From an uncultured Clostridium sp. (lineage in GTDB: Bacteria > Bacillota > Clostridia > Clostridiales > Clostridiaceae), in NCBI GenBank assembly GCA_903789665.1, contig CAIFEX010000014.1:1-64000 (forward strand): a stretch of DNA of 64,000 nucleotides, given 5' to 3'. This document shows, one piece after another, positions 26,366 to 33,486 of this stretch. Made by a program: the position numbers and the translations under genes. The first letter of the stretch is position 1. The number at the start of each line of letters is the position of its first letter. The notes beneath the pieces were generated by a model that saw nothing but the letters and a program-made list of their open reading frames with translations, was not told the origin of the DNA and did not search any database.

Positions 26366-26515
26366 ATGGGGAAAATAAATCAACAAAATAGCTTATATGA
26401 GCAATTTCTGAAATATTCATATTGGGATTTAAAAGAATTATTTAAAAAGGCAAAAACGAAAGAAGAACAGGATTTTTATATGGATCTATCAAATAGGATA
26501 TTACAAAAAGAATGA
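26366..26515 (+). CDS. orphan copy of the zeta-associated antitoxin
   Basis: This 49-residue protein (MGKINQQNSLYEQFLKYSYW, then DLKELFKKAKTKEEQDFYMD) is a close paralogue of the protein at 151-321 and ends slightly earlier. GGAGGG precedes it and a TATAAT-like element lies at about 26330. The spacer GATAGGTAAATAG after the stop resembles the antitoxin-toxin junction of copy A, but no toxin follows. It could still neutralise the toxin encoded at 324-887. Confidence 0.65.
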   Translation: MGKINQQNSLYEQFLKYSYWDLKELFKKAKTKEEQDFYMDLSNRILQKE

Positions 26516-26580
26516 TAGGTAAATAGAGATGATTTTTGGTATGGGTACTGTGCTATAATGTGATTAAAAGTAGGTAAGAT

Positions 26581-26832
26581 GTACTGGCAAATGCAAAATT
26601 AAAGCTGCTTAAAATATTGGAAATCTTATGGTCGACGTATGAAGAACATCCTCTTACTGCAGTGCAGATTGGAGAAAAGCTTAAATTATACGGGATTGAG
26701 TCAGAGCGAAAATCTATCTGCAGAGATATAAATGTTTTAAAAGATAATGCTGGAATTGTGAATCCATATGCCCTTATCTGGCATGATGAACATTTCATAA
26801 ATCCAGCAAAATTAACTGATGACCTTTTATAA
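26581..26832 (+). pseudogene. internally deleted WYL-domain transcription regulator
   Basis: The frame without a proper start reads AKLKLLKILEILWSTYEEHP, then ESERKSICRDINVL, the N-terminal helix-turn-helix of WYL regulators. It goes straight to AGIVNPYALIWHDEHF, the opening of the WYL domain, and stops soon after. The linker and most of the WYL domain are missing. An ATG in another frame just upstream suggests a frameshift at the start. Confidence 0.55.
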
Positions 26833-26855
26833 TGAACATGCAGGGAGGTAATGTC

Positions 26856-27062
26856 ATGATAAATATATATAGTGAATTTTCCGATAAGAAGAATTCCGAA
26901 TCTTCTGATGAATTCAGAAAAAAGCTAAAAGAAGAATCTTATGGTAAGATAGGTTATGGTATCGGTTTTTTTGAAGTAGTCGTTATAATTCTCGGAATAT
27001 TTTTATTGTATCCCAGCATTCCAAAGTTCATAATTAAATTGATTATTTCTATATTTAAATAG
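26856..27062 (+). CDS. 68-residue single-span membrane protein next to a radical SAM enzyme
   Basis: The charged N-terminal half (residues 1-38) is followed by a glycine-rich entry and one long hydrophobic segment (FFEVVVIILGIFLLYPSIP), then a short basic hydrophobic end. The ATG at 26856 follows GGGAGG by 7 bp; an earlier ATG at 26832 precedes that site. It ends 25 bp before the radical SAM gene and is probably co-transcribed with it. It contains no cysteine. It could be a membrane partner or a peptide substrate of the enzyme; I recognise no family. Confidence 0.5.
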   Translation: MINIYSEFSDKKNSESSDEFRKKLKEESYGKIGYGIGFFEVVVIILGIFLLYPSIPKFIIKLIISIFK

Positions 27063-27087
27063 ATTTTATATTGAAGGAGTATATATT

Positions 27088-28212
27088 ATGAAAATTTCAA
27101 AGAAAGATGCACTAAAATGGTTTGAATTTTTTTCAAAGCTTCCTGAGGAAGAGGAAATTATGATAAAACAGCAGGAGGTAGTTTATTCTACCTTTGCACA
27201 AATTGAGGCAGCAGTTGATCGTGGAAACGATATATTGATGTCGAAAATCAAGGGCTTGAAAACTTTGAAGAATAGAACTTTTTTTGTGGGAGATGAGAGT
27301 AAATTTCCCAAAGGATGCCGTTCCTGTCTGCTGGGCAGTGGTTTGAATGCAATCAGGAAAACAAATAAGTGTAATATGGAGTGTAAGTTCTGTTATGATT
27401 ATGGAGAACTGGAAGATGTTCCTCCAATTGGTGAAGGTATGTGGGAAATCGGGGGAACAAGATTTTATGACAGGGATATTGATTTGCTTCTTTCCATCCA
27501 GAAGAAGCCCACCGGCATTTGCTACGTTTATTTAGAGCCGTTTATGGAAATTGAGAAATACTATCCTGTGATAAAGAAATTTAGTGATGCTCAAGTTTAT
27601 CAACACCTGTATACAAATGGTATTTTAGCTACAGAAAAAACATTGAAAGCGTTAGGTGAAGCCGGCCTTGACGAGATACGCTTCAACCTGGGTGCTTCTG
27701 AGTGCTCGGATAAAGTAATTCAAAATATTGGAACGGCGAAGAAATATATTAAAAATGTAGGTATTGAAACTCCAATGACTCCTGAGTTTTTCAAAGATTT
27801 TTCTAAGAAGAAACAAGCTATTTTGGATACAAAGCTTGATTTTATCAATTGTGCAGAACTGCATTTGAATGAAAACAACATAGATAATTATTACGGGGAA
27901 AATATGTATATTTCCAGACAGGGCTATATATCTCCGATTTGGAGCAGGCAATTAACTCTGAAATTCATGAAAATAGCCGATGAAGAAAAGTGGAATCCAG
28001 TGATTCATGATTGTTCAAACTATACAAAATTTGCCAGAGATTTAAATCTGGGCGGCAAAGAAGGCAAATGGTTCGGAGCCAGTAATTATGCCTGTGAGTT
28101 TTCCAGAATTCCATACGGAGCATTTTTGCCAGTACTGCGTGATGACAATTTCAAATTTTTAAGTGAAGAAGAATTGCCTGATGACTATAAACCGGGAAAA
28201 ATGATTTTTTAA
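27088..28212 (+). CDS. radical SAM protein, COG2108-like
   Basis: The 374-residue protein carries the radical SAM cluster motif at C95-x3-C99-x2-C102 (CNMECKFC). An extra CRSC pair at residues 77-80 just before it may bind metal. The remainder follows a partial TIM barrel, with QHLYTNGI and LDEIRFNLG resembling the SAM-binding strands of activase-like enzymes. It is likely a cytoplasmic oxygen-sensitive enzyme. The reaction and substrate are unknown. AAGGAG supports the start. The small membrane protein immediately upstream is the only obvious partner. Confidence 0.8.
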   Translation: MKISKKDALKWFEFFSKLPEEEEIMIKQQEVVYSTFAQIEAAVDRGNDILMSKIKGLKTLKNRTFFVGDESKFPKGCRSCLLGSGLNAIRKTNKCNMECKFCYDYGELEDVPPIGEGMWEIGGTRFYDRDIDLLLSIQKKPTGICYVYLEPFMEIEKYYPVIKKFSDAQVYQHLYTNGILATEKTLKALGEAGLDEIRFNLGASECSDKVIQNIGTAKKYIKNVGIETPMTPEFFKDFSKKKQAILDTKLDFINCAELHLNENNIDNYYGENMYISRQGYISPIWSRQLTLKFMKIADEEKWNPVIHDCSNYTKFARDLNLGGKEGKWFGASNYACEFSRIPYGAFLPVLRDDNFKFLSEEELPDDYKPGKMIF

Positions 28213-28237
28213 AGATTACTATATGTCTTATTTGCAA

Positions 28238-29233
28238 TTAGTTTTTTACAAAAATTATTATTATTACAAATAAAACATACAATAGGATATTACAGGCCAG
28301 TCTTTTATCGGATAAATGCCCTTTTTTCAAAGTTATCTGCAGAGAAAGAATAGCTATGAATGTTATAATAGCAGATATTATTAAATATTTATCAAATAGC
28401 CATGGTGTGAACATTATACCAAGTGCACTTGGTATAGTGGCTTGTATCATCATGGAACCACTAATATTGGAAAGAGCCAAACTTTCTTTTCCCTGTTTTA
28501 CCCATATAACTGCATTTAAAATTTCAGGCAATTCTGTTGCTATGGGACTTAATAATAATGAAACCATATGTGGGGCTATTCCAAGTGAATTGCTTAGGAT
28601 GTTCAATTTATTTACAAACATTTGGGATCCTATAAAAATAACTGCAAGTGCTCCTATCGTTTGAATTAAAATAAACGACTTTTTTGGTTCCTTATTATTA
28701 GATGTAATTTTCAATGGCTTCAATTTTTGGGCTACTGCTGAATTTTTAACATTCATTTCTTTATAAAAATAAATTCCATAGGCCGCTAAAAATAATATTC
28801 CAAGCCATGGTTTTATTGTAAAGGCTACCAACCCCAATGTGATTTTAAATGCAAAAATACACATAAACCATTCTTGATCTCTTGCCAATTTTTTATTATC
28901 GCATTTAATGTGTTCGCCTGATTCTCTCCTGCTGCTAAATATAAATATAGTTATTCCAATAACAGCATAGGCAATTGTGCTTAAAACAAGTGGTCCACCC
29001 AATGCAGCACCAACTCCAATGTCTTTTTGTTTTGGACTAGTACCGAAAACTACGGCTATAAATGTGACAATGCTTTCAGGCAGGGCTGTGCCAAAAGCAG
29101 CTAGAATAGAACCAACTGCACTTTGCGAAATATTAAAAGCCTTTCCAACCCATTCAACTCCATTTACGAAAAATTCACAGCTGAAGTAAATTAGAAGTGC
29201 TGATGCAATCATAATCAAAATCGTTGATATCAT
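28238..29233 (-). CDS. Ca2+/cation antiporter (CaCA family), probable Mn2+ exporter
   Basis: The 331-residue membrane protein has about ten hydrophobic segments in two inverted halves. Each half carries an alpha-repeat motif with the ion-binding glutamate: GTALPESIV (first) and SPIATELPEIL (second). YrbG-type exchangers extrude Ca2+ or other divalent cations. The ATG at 29233 follows AGAGG; an upstream in-frame ATG at 29272 lies ahead of that site. A yybP-ykoY element in the leader strongly suggests that manganese controls expression and may be the substrate. Confidence 0.88.
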   Translation of the reverse strand: MISTILIMIASALLIYFSCEFFVNGVEWVGKAFNISQSAVGSILAAFGTALPESIVTFIAVVFGTSPKQKDIGVGAALGGPLVLSTIAYAVIGITIFIFSSRRESGEHIKCDNKKLARDQEWFMCIFAFKITLGLVAFTIKPWLGILFLAAYGIYFYKEMNVKNSAVAQKLKPLKITSNNKEPKKSFILIQTIGALAVIFIGSQMFVNKLNILSNSLGIAPHMVSLLLSPIATELPEILNAVIWVKQGKESLALSNISGSMMIQATIPSALGIMFTPWLFDKYLIISAIITFIAILSLQITLKKGHLSDKRLACNILLYVLFVIIIIFVKN

Positions 29234-29274
29234 TTTTCTCATCCTCTTTAAATTATATTGAGTCCCATACAAAC

Positions 29275-29322
29275 AAAAAGACTTTCGACACAGTGATTTT
29301 CTATCTTAAAAGTCTTTTTTAA
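29275..29322 (-). terminator. terminator hairpin of the riboswitch expression platform
   Basis: On the minus strand AAAAGACTTT pairs with AAAGTCTTTTT around a loop of about 24 nt and is followed by T residues, about 40 bp before the exchanger start. Downstream of the aptamer this fits a transcription attenuator. Confidence 0.6.
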
Positions 29323-29339
29323 TGTGATAATTACACTAA

Positions 29340-29475
29340 AAAAGGCTTTTAGCACAACAATAGAATCATTGTGTTAAAAGTCTCGCTTGACCGGAATCCG
29401 CCATGACAAAACCAGATCAGAGATCAGTATGTTGACTTTGTCACCAATATATAGGTAGCTACTCCCTTTTAACTC
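29340..29475 (-). promoter_or_regulatory. yybP-ykoY (manganese-sensing) riboswitch
   Basis: The minus-strand RNA begins AAAAGGGAGTAGC, contains CAACATACTGA and CCGGTCAAGCGAGAC, and closes with a long AT-rich stem (CTTTTAACACAATG paired with TGTTGTGCTAAAAG). The GGGAGTAGC and AAGCGAGAC blocks in this order are the signature of yybP-ykoY aptamers, which bind Mn2+. It lies in the leader of the CaCA exchanger. A terminator follows, so manganese should allow read-through and export. Confidence 0.85.
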
Positions 29476-29532
29476 TAAAATTTTCATTTCTACTCATAAT
29501 ACCATAAAAATTACCCACAAGCAATATCAAAG

Positions 29533-30750
29533 TTAGATTTGTTTGCACTTTTGATTACGTATAACTCTGAATTTCATGTAAAACAAGAACATTAATATTG
29601 CAGCAGCCATAGCTATTGCCGAACTTAAATAAAAAGGAGCGCTATTGTTGACGTTATCATATAAAACACCAGCTATAAGACTTGCAGGGAGTAAGGTTAT
29701 ACCTATCAGTGAATTATATATTCCCAATCCCGTACCCCTCTTGTTTTTATCTATAAGGTCTGAGACCAGTGCCCTCTGTACCCCATCTGTTGCTGCACTG
29801 TAAAGTCCGTATAATACGAATAGCAAAATCACCGATATTTTATTATCTGTTCTTCCAAAACCGAAGTATATTGCAGAATAAAGTAAATATCCGAAGATAA
29901 TAAGTTTTTCCCTACCAAATTTATCTGAAAGAATACCCATTGGAACGGCGAATATTACTGATACTGAATTGAATATCAAGTATACAATTGGTATGAATAA
30001 AGCTTTTATACCAATGTCTTTGGCCTTTACCAGCAGTAGGGCGTCGGTTGAATTACCCAGGGTGAATATAAAGGCAATACCTAAAAACATGTAATATTTA
30101 TGGGAAAAGTCCCTGGGGGTAATTTTCTTGGGAAGGGAATCTTTGCTTTTCTTGGTTTCCTTTACAAAAAAAATTATGGTAATTAATCCGAGTATTCCGG
30201 GTAGAGCTGAAAATATAAATACCTTTCGATAATTATTGGGAAATATTGATAAAATTATAAAAGCAAGAAGAGGTCCTATTATTGCACCGCTGTTATCCAT
30301 AGCCTTGTGAAACCCAAAATTTTTTCCTTTCTCACTATCACTTGATGAAGCAGCCACAAGACTGTCTCTTGGAGCAGTCCTTATGCCTTTTCCAACCCTT
30401 TCGCTGAATCTTATAGCCAGCACCTGCAAAGGTGAAGTTACTATTGAAAATAATGGGGATAAAATAGCTGTAAATCCATATCCAATGATCATAAAGGGTT
30501 TGTTTTTGCCAATTTTATCGCTCCACCAGCCCGATATAGCTTTAAGGACCGAAGCCGTACTTTCTGCAATTCCCTCAATAAGAGATACCTCTGTTTTTGA
30601 TGCACCTATTGACATTAAAAATAATGGCATAATGGAATATATCATTTTTGTAGTTGTATCCGTTAAAAAGCTGGTCATACCGGTAAAGAAGATGTTGCGT
30701 TCAATTCCCAAGACCTTTTTATCTTTTCCATTATTAATATACACACTCAT
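29533..30750 (-). CDS. major facilitator superfamily transporter
   Basis: The 405-residue protein has 12 predicted membrane segments and the MFS loop motif between helices 2 and 3 (GWWSDKIGKNKPF). A second copy (GILSDKFGREKL) lies in the C-terminal half. Sequence such as RFSERVGKGIRTAPRDSLVA is typical of a subgroup often annotated as bicyclomycin- or drug-type permeases of unknown substrate. It starts 16 bp after the HTH gene on the same strand, so the regulator and transporter are probably co-transcribed. Substrate unknown. Confidence 0.85.
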   Translation of the reverse strand: MSVYINNGKDKKVLGIERNIFFTGMTSFLTDTTTKMIYSIMPLFLMSIGASKTEVSLIEGIAESTASVLKAISGWWSDKIGKNKPFMIIGYGFTAILSPLFSIVTSPLQVLAIRFSERVGKGIRTAPRDSLVAASSSDSEKGKNFGFHKAMDNSGAIIGPLLAFIILSIFPNNYRKVFIFSALPGILGLITIIFFVKETKKSKDSLPKKITPRDFSHKYYMFLGIAFIFTLGNSTDALLLVKAKDIGIKALFIPIVYLIFNSVSVIFAVPMGILSDKFGREKLIIFGYLLYSAIYFGFGRTDNKISVILLFVLYGLYSAATDGVQRALVSDLIDKNKRGTGLGIYNSLIGITLLPASLIAGVLYDNVNNSAPFYLSSAIAMAAAILMFLFYMKFRVIRNQKCKQI

Positions 30751-30765
30751 CCTACCTTTGAAATT

Positions 30766-31209
30766 CTATTTTTGATTTGCATCAATTTTGTATTCTTTTC
30801 TCTGAGGCCAGTATATTTTAAATTCAAGTTTTTCAATATCTCTTTTTTGTTTATAACTCATTCTTAAACTTGCATCTTCAGGAATATTTATGTCTTTGTC
30901 AAGGCCTTTTAAAATAAGTTTGATATTATTATTATTTTTTAGACTTGATATATTGGAACAAATATCATCTAACAGCTGCTTGTATTTACCAAATTCATCT
31001 GCTGAAATCTGATAGCTTTCAGCATTATTGACATAATTGCGTGAATCACCTGAAGACAGCCATTTTATTAATGCTTCTTTACTGAACCTCCATTCTCTGC
31101 CTATTTTTCTGGCAGGTATATGTTCTTCTCTAAGTAATTTTATCAGTGTTTTTTCACTTACACCTAGAAATTCAACTGCTTGTTCAACGTTTAATATATT
31201 ATTGTCCAT
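30766..31209 (-). CDS. excisionase-type HTH (HTH_17) regulator
   Basis: The 147-residue protein opens with a MerR/excisionase-like domain: LNVEQAVEFLGVSEKTLIKL, then IPARKIGREWRFSKEALIKWL. A predicted helical and beta C-terminal region with no named family follows. GAGGTG supports the ATG at 31209. It is the first gene of a two-gene unit with the MFS transporter and may regulate it. Isolated HTH_17 proteins are also found on mobile elements, but no phage genes are near. Confidence 0.8.
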   Translation of the reverse strand: MDNNILNVEQAVEFLGVSEKTLIKLLREEHIPARKIGREWRFSKEALIKWLSSGDSRNYVNNAESYQISADEFGKYKQLLDDICSNISSLKNNNNIKLILKGLDKDINIPEDASLRMSYKQKRDIEKLEFKIYWPQRKEYKIDANQK

Positions 31210-31599
31210 ATATTTTCACCTCGTATATATTATAGCAGAATTTATCTTTGACGCAATATATAAATGAATATAACATGAAGTTAATTGTATATAATATATA
31301 TTTGATTGTAGTTAATAGCAAAATTTTTGTAAAAAGGTGTAAGGCAGCCGCATCCGTTTCATGGATATATGATTTCATATTTTTGCAAATTAGTGCAATT
31401 TGTCTAAATATAGACAAAGTCTTTTATCTGACTCTTGATAAAATTTTTGCTTAAGTATAACGTAAAATTCAGGCACATGAATATCTGAAATATCTTTTGA
31501 AGGCACTATAGAGTAATATAAGTGTGACATAATTCTCTGGTGCCTTATTATCTAGGAATTGTAGTTTTACTATAAGGAGAATACAAATCAAAAAGGCTC
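31210..31599. other. AT-rich intergenic stretch between divergent genes
   Basis: A plus-strand scrap at about 31340-31380 (GTGTAAGGCAGCCGCATCC...) is of higher GC and may be a fragment of foreign sequence. Otherwise I see only AT-rich DNA carrying the promoters of the divergent HTH and Fur genes. Confidence 0.3.
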
Positions 31600-31651
31600 T
31601 TGATGTTTTAGTAAGGTACCTGTATAATATAATTAGTAAGGTACTTTACTA
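31600..31651 (+). promoter_or_regulatory. promoter with repeated operator for the Fur-family gene
   Basis: TTGATG at 31600-31605 and TATAAT at 31623-31628 are separated by exactly 17 bp. TAGTAAGGTAC occurs in the spacer (31609-31619) and again just after the -10 (31634-31644). The second extends into the near-palindrome TAGTAAGGTACTTTACTA. Two operators bracketing the -10 suggest tight repression, probably not by Fur itself since the motif is not a Fur or PerR box. Confidence 0.65.
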
Positions 31652-31695
31652 AAATTGAGGAATCAACCACGCTAAGAGAGAAGGTGATTTTGTAC

Positions 31696-32157
31696 ATGGA
31701 AAATGCAAGGTATCTCAGATATTTTGAAAAAATCATTGTAGGTAAAGGTATAAGAATAACTCCTCAGCGTAGAGTTATTCTGAACGTTCTCTTTAAAAAC
31801 AGGAATAAACATTTAACAGTTGAAGAAATATGGAACCAAGCCAAAAATATATTTCCACAAATAGGTATTCCAACAGTTTACAGAACTGTAATTCAATTAG
31901 AGAAGATTGGTATTTTGTACAAGGTAATGGTACAGGGAAACTGCTGCAAGTATCAGTTGATAGGCTGTGATGAAAAAAATAAGCACAGACATTTTATATG
32001 TACCAGATGCGGTAGTATTACTGACATATATTTACCTGAAATAAGCATGGAAGAACAGCAAATTGAAAAAAAGTACCATGTAAAAATTGAAAGCCAAAAT
32101 ATCATATATTATGGTTTGTGTGCAAAATGCATTCAGAGTATTCAGATGGCAAAATAA
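31696..32157 (+). CDS. Fur-family metalloregulator
   Basis: The 153-residue protein has the Fur winged helix (GIRITPQRRVILNVLF, then IPTVYRTVIQLEKIGI). Its C-terminal dimerisation domain has the structural zinc cysteines CTRC and CAKC and the KHRHFICTRCG histidines. It could be Fur, Zur or PerR type: the HRHF...C pattern is shared, and the regulatory-site ligands do not settle the metal. The ATG at 31696 follows AAGGTGA. The short-chain dehydrogenase 44 bp downstream may share the transcript. Confidence 0.88.
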   Translation: MENARYLRYFEKIIVGKGIRITPQRRVILNVLFKNRNKHLTVEEIWNQAKNIFPQIGIPTVYRTVIQLEKIGILYKVMVQGNCCKYQLIGCDEKNKHRHFICTRCGSITDIYLPEISMEEQQIEKKYHVKIESQNIIYYGLCAKCIQSIQMAK

Positions 32158-32201
32158 TTAAAGGAATTAATCGATTAAATATTTGAAGGGTAGGGTCTTC
32201 T

Positions 32202-32960
32202 ATGAAAAACATCTTGATTATAGGAGCGGCAAATGGCATTGGTTATTATCTGGTCAAGCAGCTTTTATCAGAAGGTTATAATGTAACTGTCCTCGATTTA
32301 AAGACCGATAATCTTGATAGTTTGTGTGAAAAATATGATTCTCTTCTTTCGCTGACTTGTGATGTTAGGGACTTAAAACAAATGAAAGTTTGCGTAAGTG
32401 AAAGTGTCAGAAAGTACGGCAGCATTGATTGCGCCGTACATAATGCCTGCATGTGCACATTTGGCAGTATGGAACAAACCGGGGAGCAGGTGTATCACGA
32501 TGTAATGGAAGTCAACTATTATGGTGCACTTCATCTATCCAGAGCTGTTTTGCCCTATATGAAAAGTTTGAGAAATGGCAAGGTTATATTTACGAGTTCC
32601 TGTGTTGGTATAATGGGGTTTATAAATATTAGTCCGTATTCCTCAAGTAAAGGTGCAATTGAAGCACTTGCCAAGTGTCTTAATATCGAATACCAAAATT
32701 ACGCTATCAGTTTTCATATTTTTCATCCACCTCTTATCAGAACGAAATCAGCGGAACCTCTGCCTGTACCCAAAGAATTTATGGCCGATCCGGAAAAAGT
32801 TGGGATAGGACTTGCAAAACACATACGAAGTAAATCCTTTATTATATGCCACAGTTTGGGACAAAAGATACAAATATTAATCTGTTGCCTGTTTCCTGTA
32901 AAAATGGGAAAACTCATGAGCAAGATGACTGCCGGGTATATGGAAGAAAAGGATAAATGA
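32202..32960 (+). CDS. short-chain dehydrogenase/reductase
   Basis: The 252-residue protein has the Rossmann cofactor loop GAANGIG (residues 8-14), DVRD (about 53-56), NAC (about 84), catalytic serine in FTSSCVG and YSSSKGA with Tyr and Lys. The C-terminal region with IRSKSFIICHSLGQKIQ, then a hydrophobic stretch, resembles 3-ketosphinganine reductase-like SDRs and may associate with the membrane. It is probably NAD(P)H-dependent, with unknown substrate. It follows the Fur-type gene on the same strand. Confidence 0.85.
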   Translation: MKNILIIGAANGIGYYLVKQLLSEGYNVTVLDLKTDNLDSLCEKYDSLLSLTCDVRDLKQMKVCVSESVRKYGSIDCAVHNACMCTFGSMEQTGEQVYHDVMEVNYYGALHLSRAVLPYMKSLRNGKVIFTSSCVGIMGFINISPYSSSKGAIEALAKCLNIEYQNYAISFHIFHPPLIRTKSAEPLPVPKEFMADPEKVGIGLAKHIRSKSFIICHSLGQKIQILICCLFPVKMGKLMSKMTAGYMEEKDK

Positions 32961-33094
32961 TAACTTTTTGAATGAACATACATTTTTAGCTTGATGAAAT
33001 TGGGTTTATTTGTGATTTTGATAGAACAGCATATATTTTTTATCTATTCTGATATATAATAGGATCAAAGTACATATTAGAAAAGGTGAGAATT

Positions 33095-33370
33095 ATGAAA
33101 CAATGTATGGATTCTGATAATTTGCACAGACGTATTAAAAAAATAATAGGTCAAATTAAGGCTATAGATAAAATGATTGATGAAGATATTCCGTGTGAAG
33201 ATATTCTGATACAGATCAATGCAGTTAAAAGTGCTGTTCATAAGGTTGGCCAAATAGTTTTGGAGGGACATTTGAATCATTGTGTTAGAGACGGAATTCA
33301 GCATGGAGATGCAGAAAAAACGATAGCACAATTTTCAAAGGCGCTGGAACATTTTTGTAGGATGTCTTAA
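33095..33370 (+). CDS. CsoR-family copper-sensing repressor
   Basis: The 91-residue all-helical DUF156 protein has the CsoR ligand set C34, H59 and C63, with the four-residue H-to-C spacing of Cu(I)-sensing CsoR. An additional N-terminal C4 is present. Cu(I) binding releases it from DNA. The ATG at 33095 follows AAAGGTGAG. It is followed by a terminator and then the promoter of the P-type ATPase, which carries a matching palindrome. I infer that it represses this ATPase and possibly itself. Confidence 0.88.
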   Translation: MKQCMDSDNLHRRIKKIIGQIKAIDKMIDEDIPCEDILIQINAVKSAVHKVGQIVLEGHLNHCVRDGIQHGDAEKTIAQFSKALEHFCRMS

Positions 33371-33377
33371 GGTATTT

Positions 33378-33413
33378 AAAACTGTTTATGTAAAACATAG
33401 GCAGTTTTTTTTT
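33378..33413 (+). terminator. rho-independent terminator after the CsoR gene
   Basis: AAACTGTTTATGT pairs with ACATAGGCAGTTT around an AAA loop with a small mismatch, followed by nine T. It separates the regulator transcript from the ATPase. Confidence 0.8.
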
Positions 33414-33414
33414 A

Positions 33415-33464
33415 TTGACAAAAGTATAAACAGATTATATTATACATATAGGGGTATATGTATA
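33415..33464 (+). promoter_or_regulatory. P1B-ATPase promoter with CsoR-type palindrome
   Basis: TTGACA at 33415-33420 and TATTAT at 33438-33443 are 17 bp apart. The palindrome TATACATATA-GGGG-TATATGTATA (33441-33464) overlaps the -10 and has the central G-run typical of CsoR operators (GGGGTAT half-sites). The position is ideal for repression. Confidence 0.75.
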
Positions 33465-33486
33465 ATATAAAAATAAGGGAGCGCTT

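Noticed and set aside
31199-31417. Minus-strand 72-codon gene
   Set aside because: Overlaps the HTH gene start and promoter region and is AT-rich with no motif.
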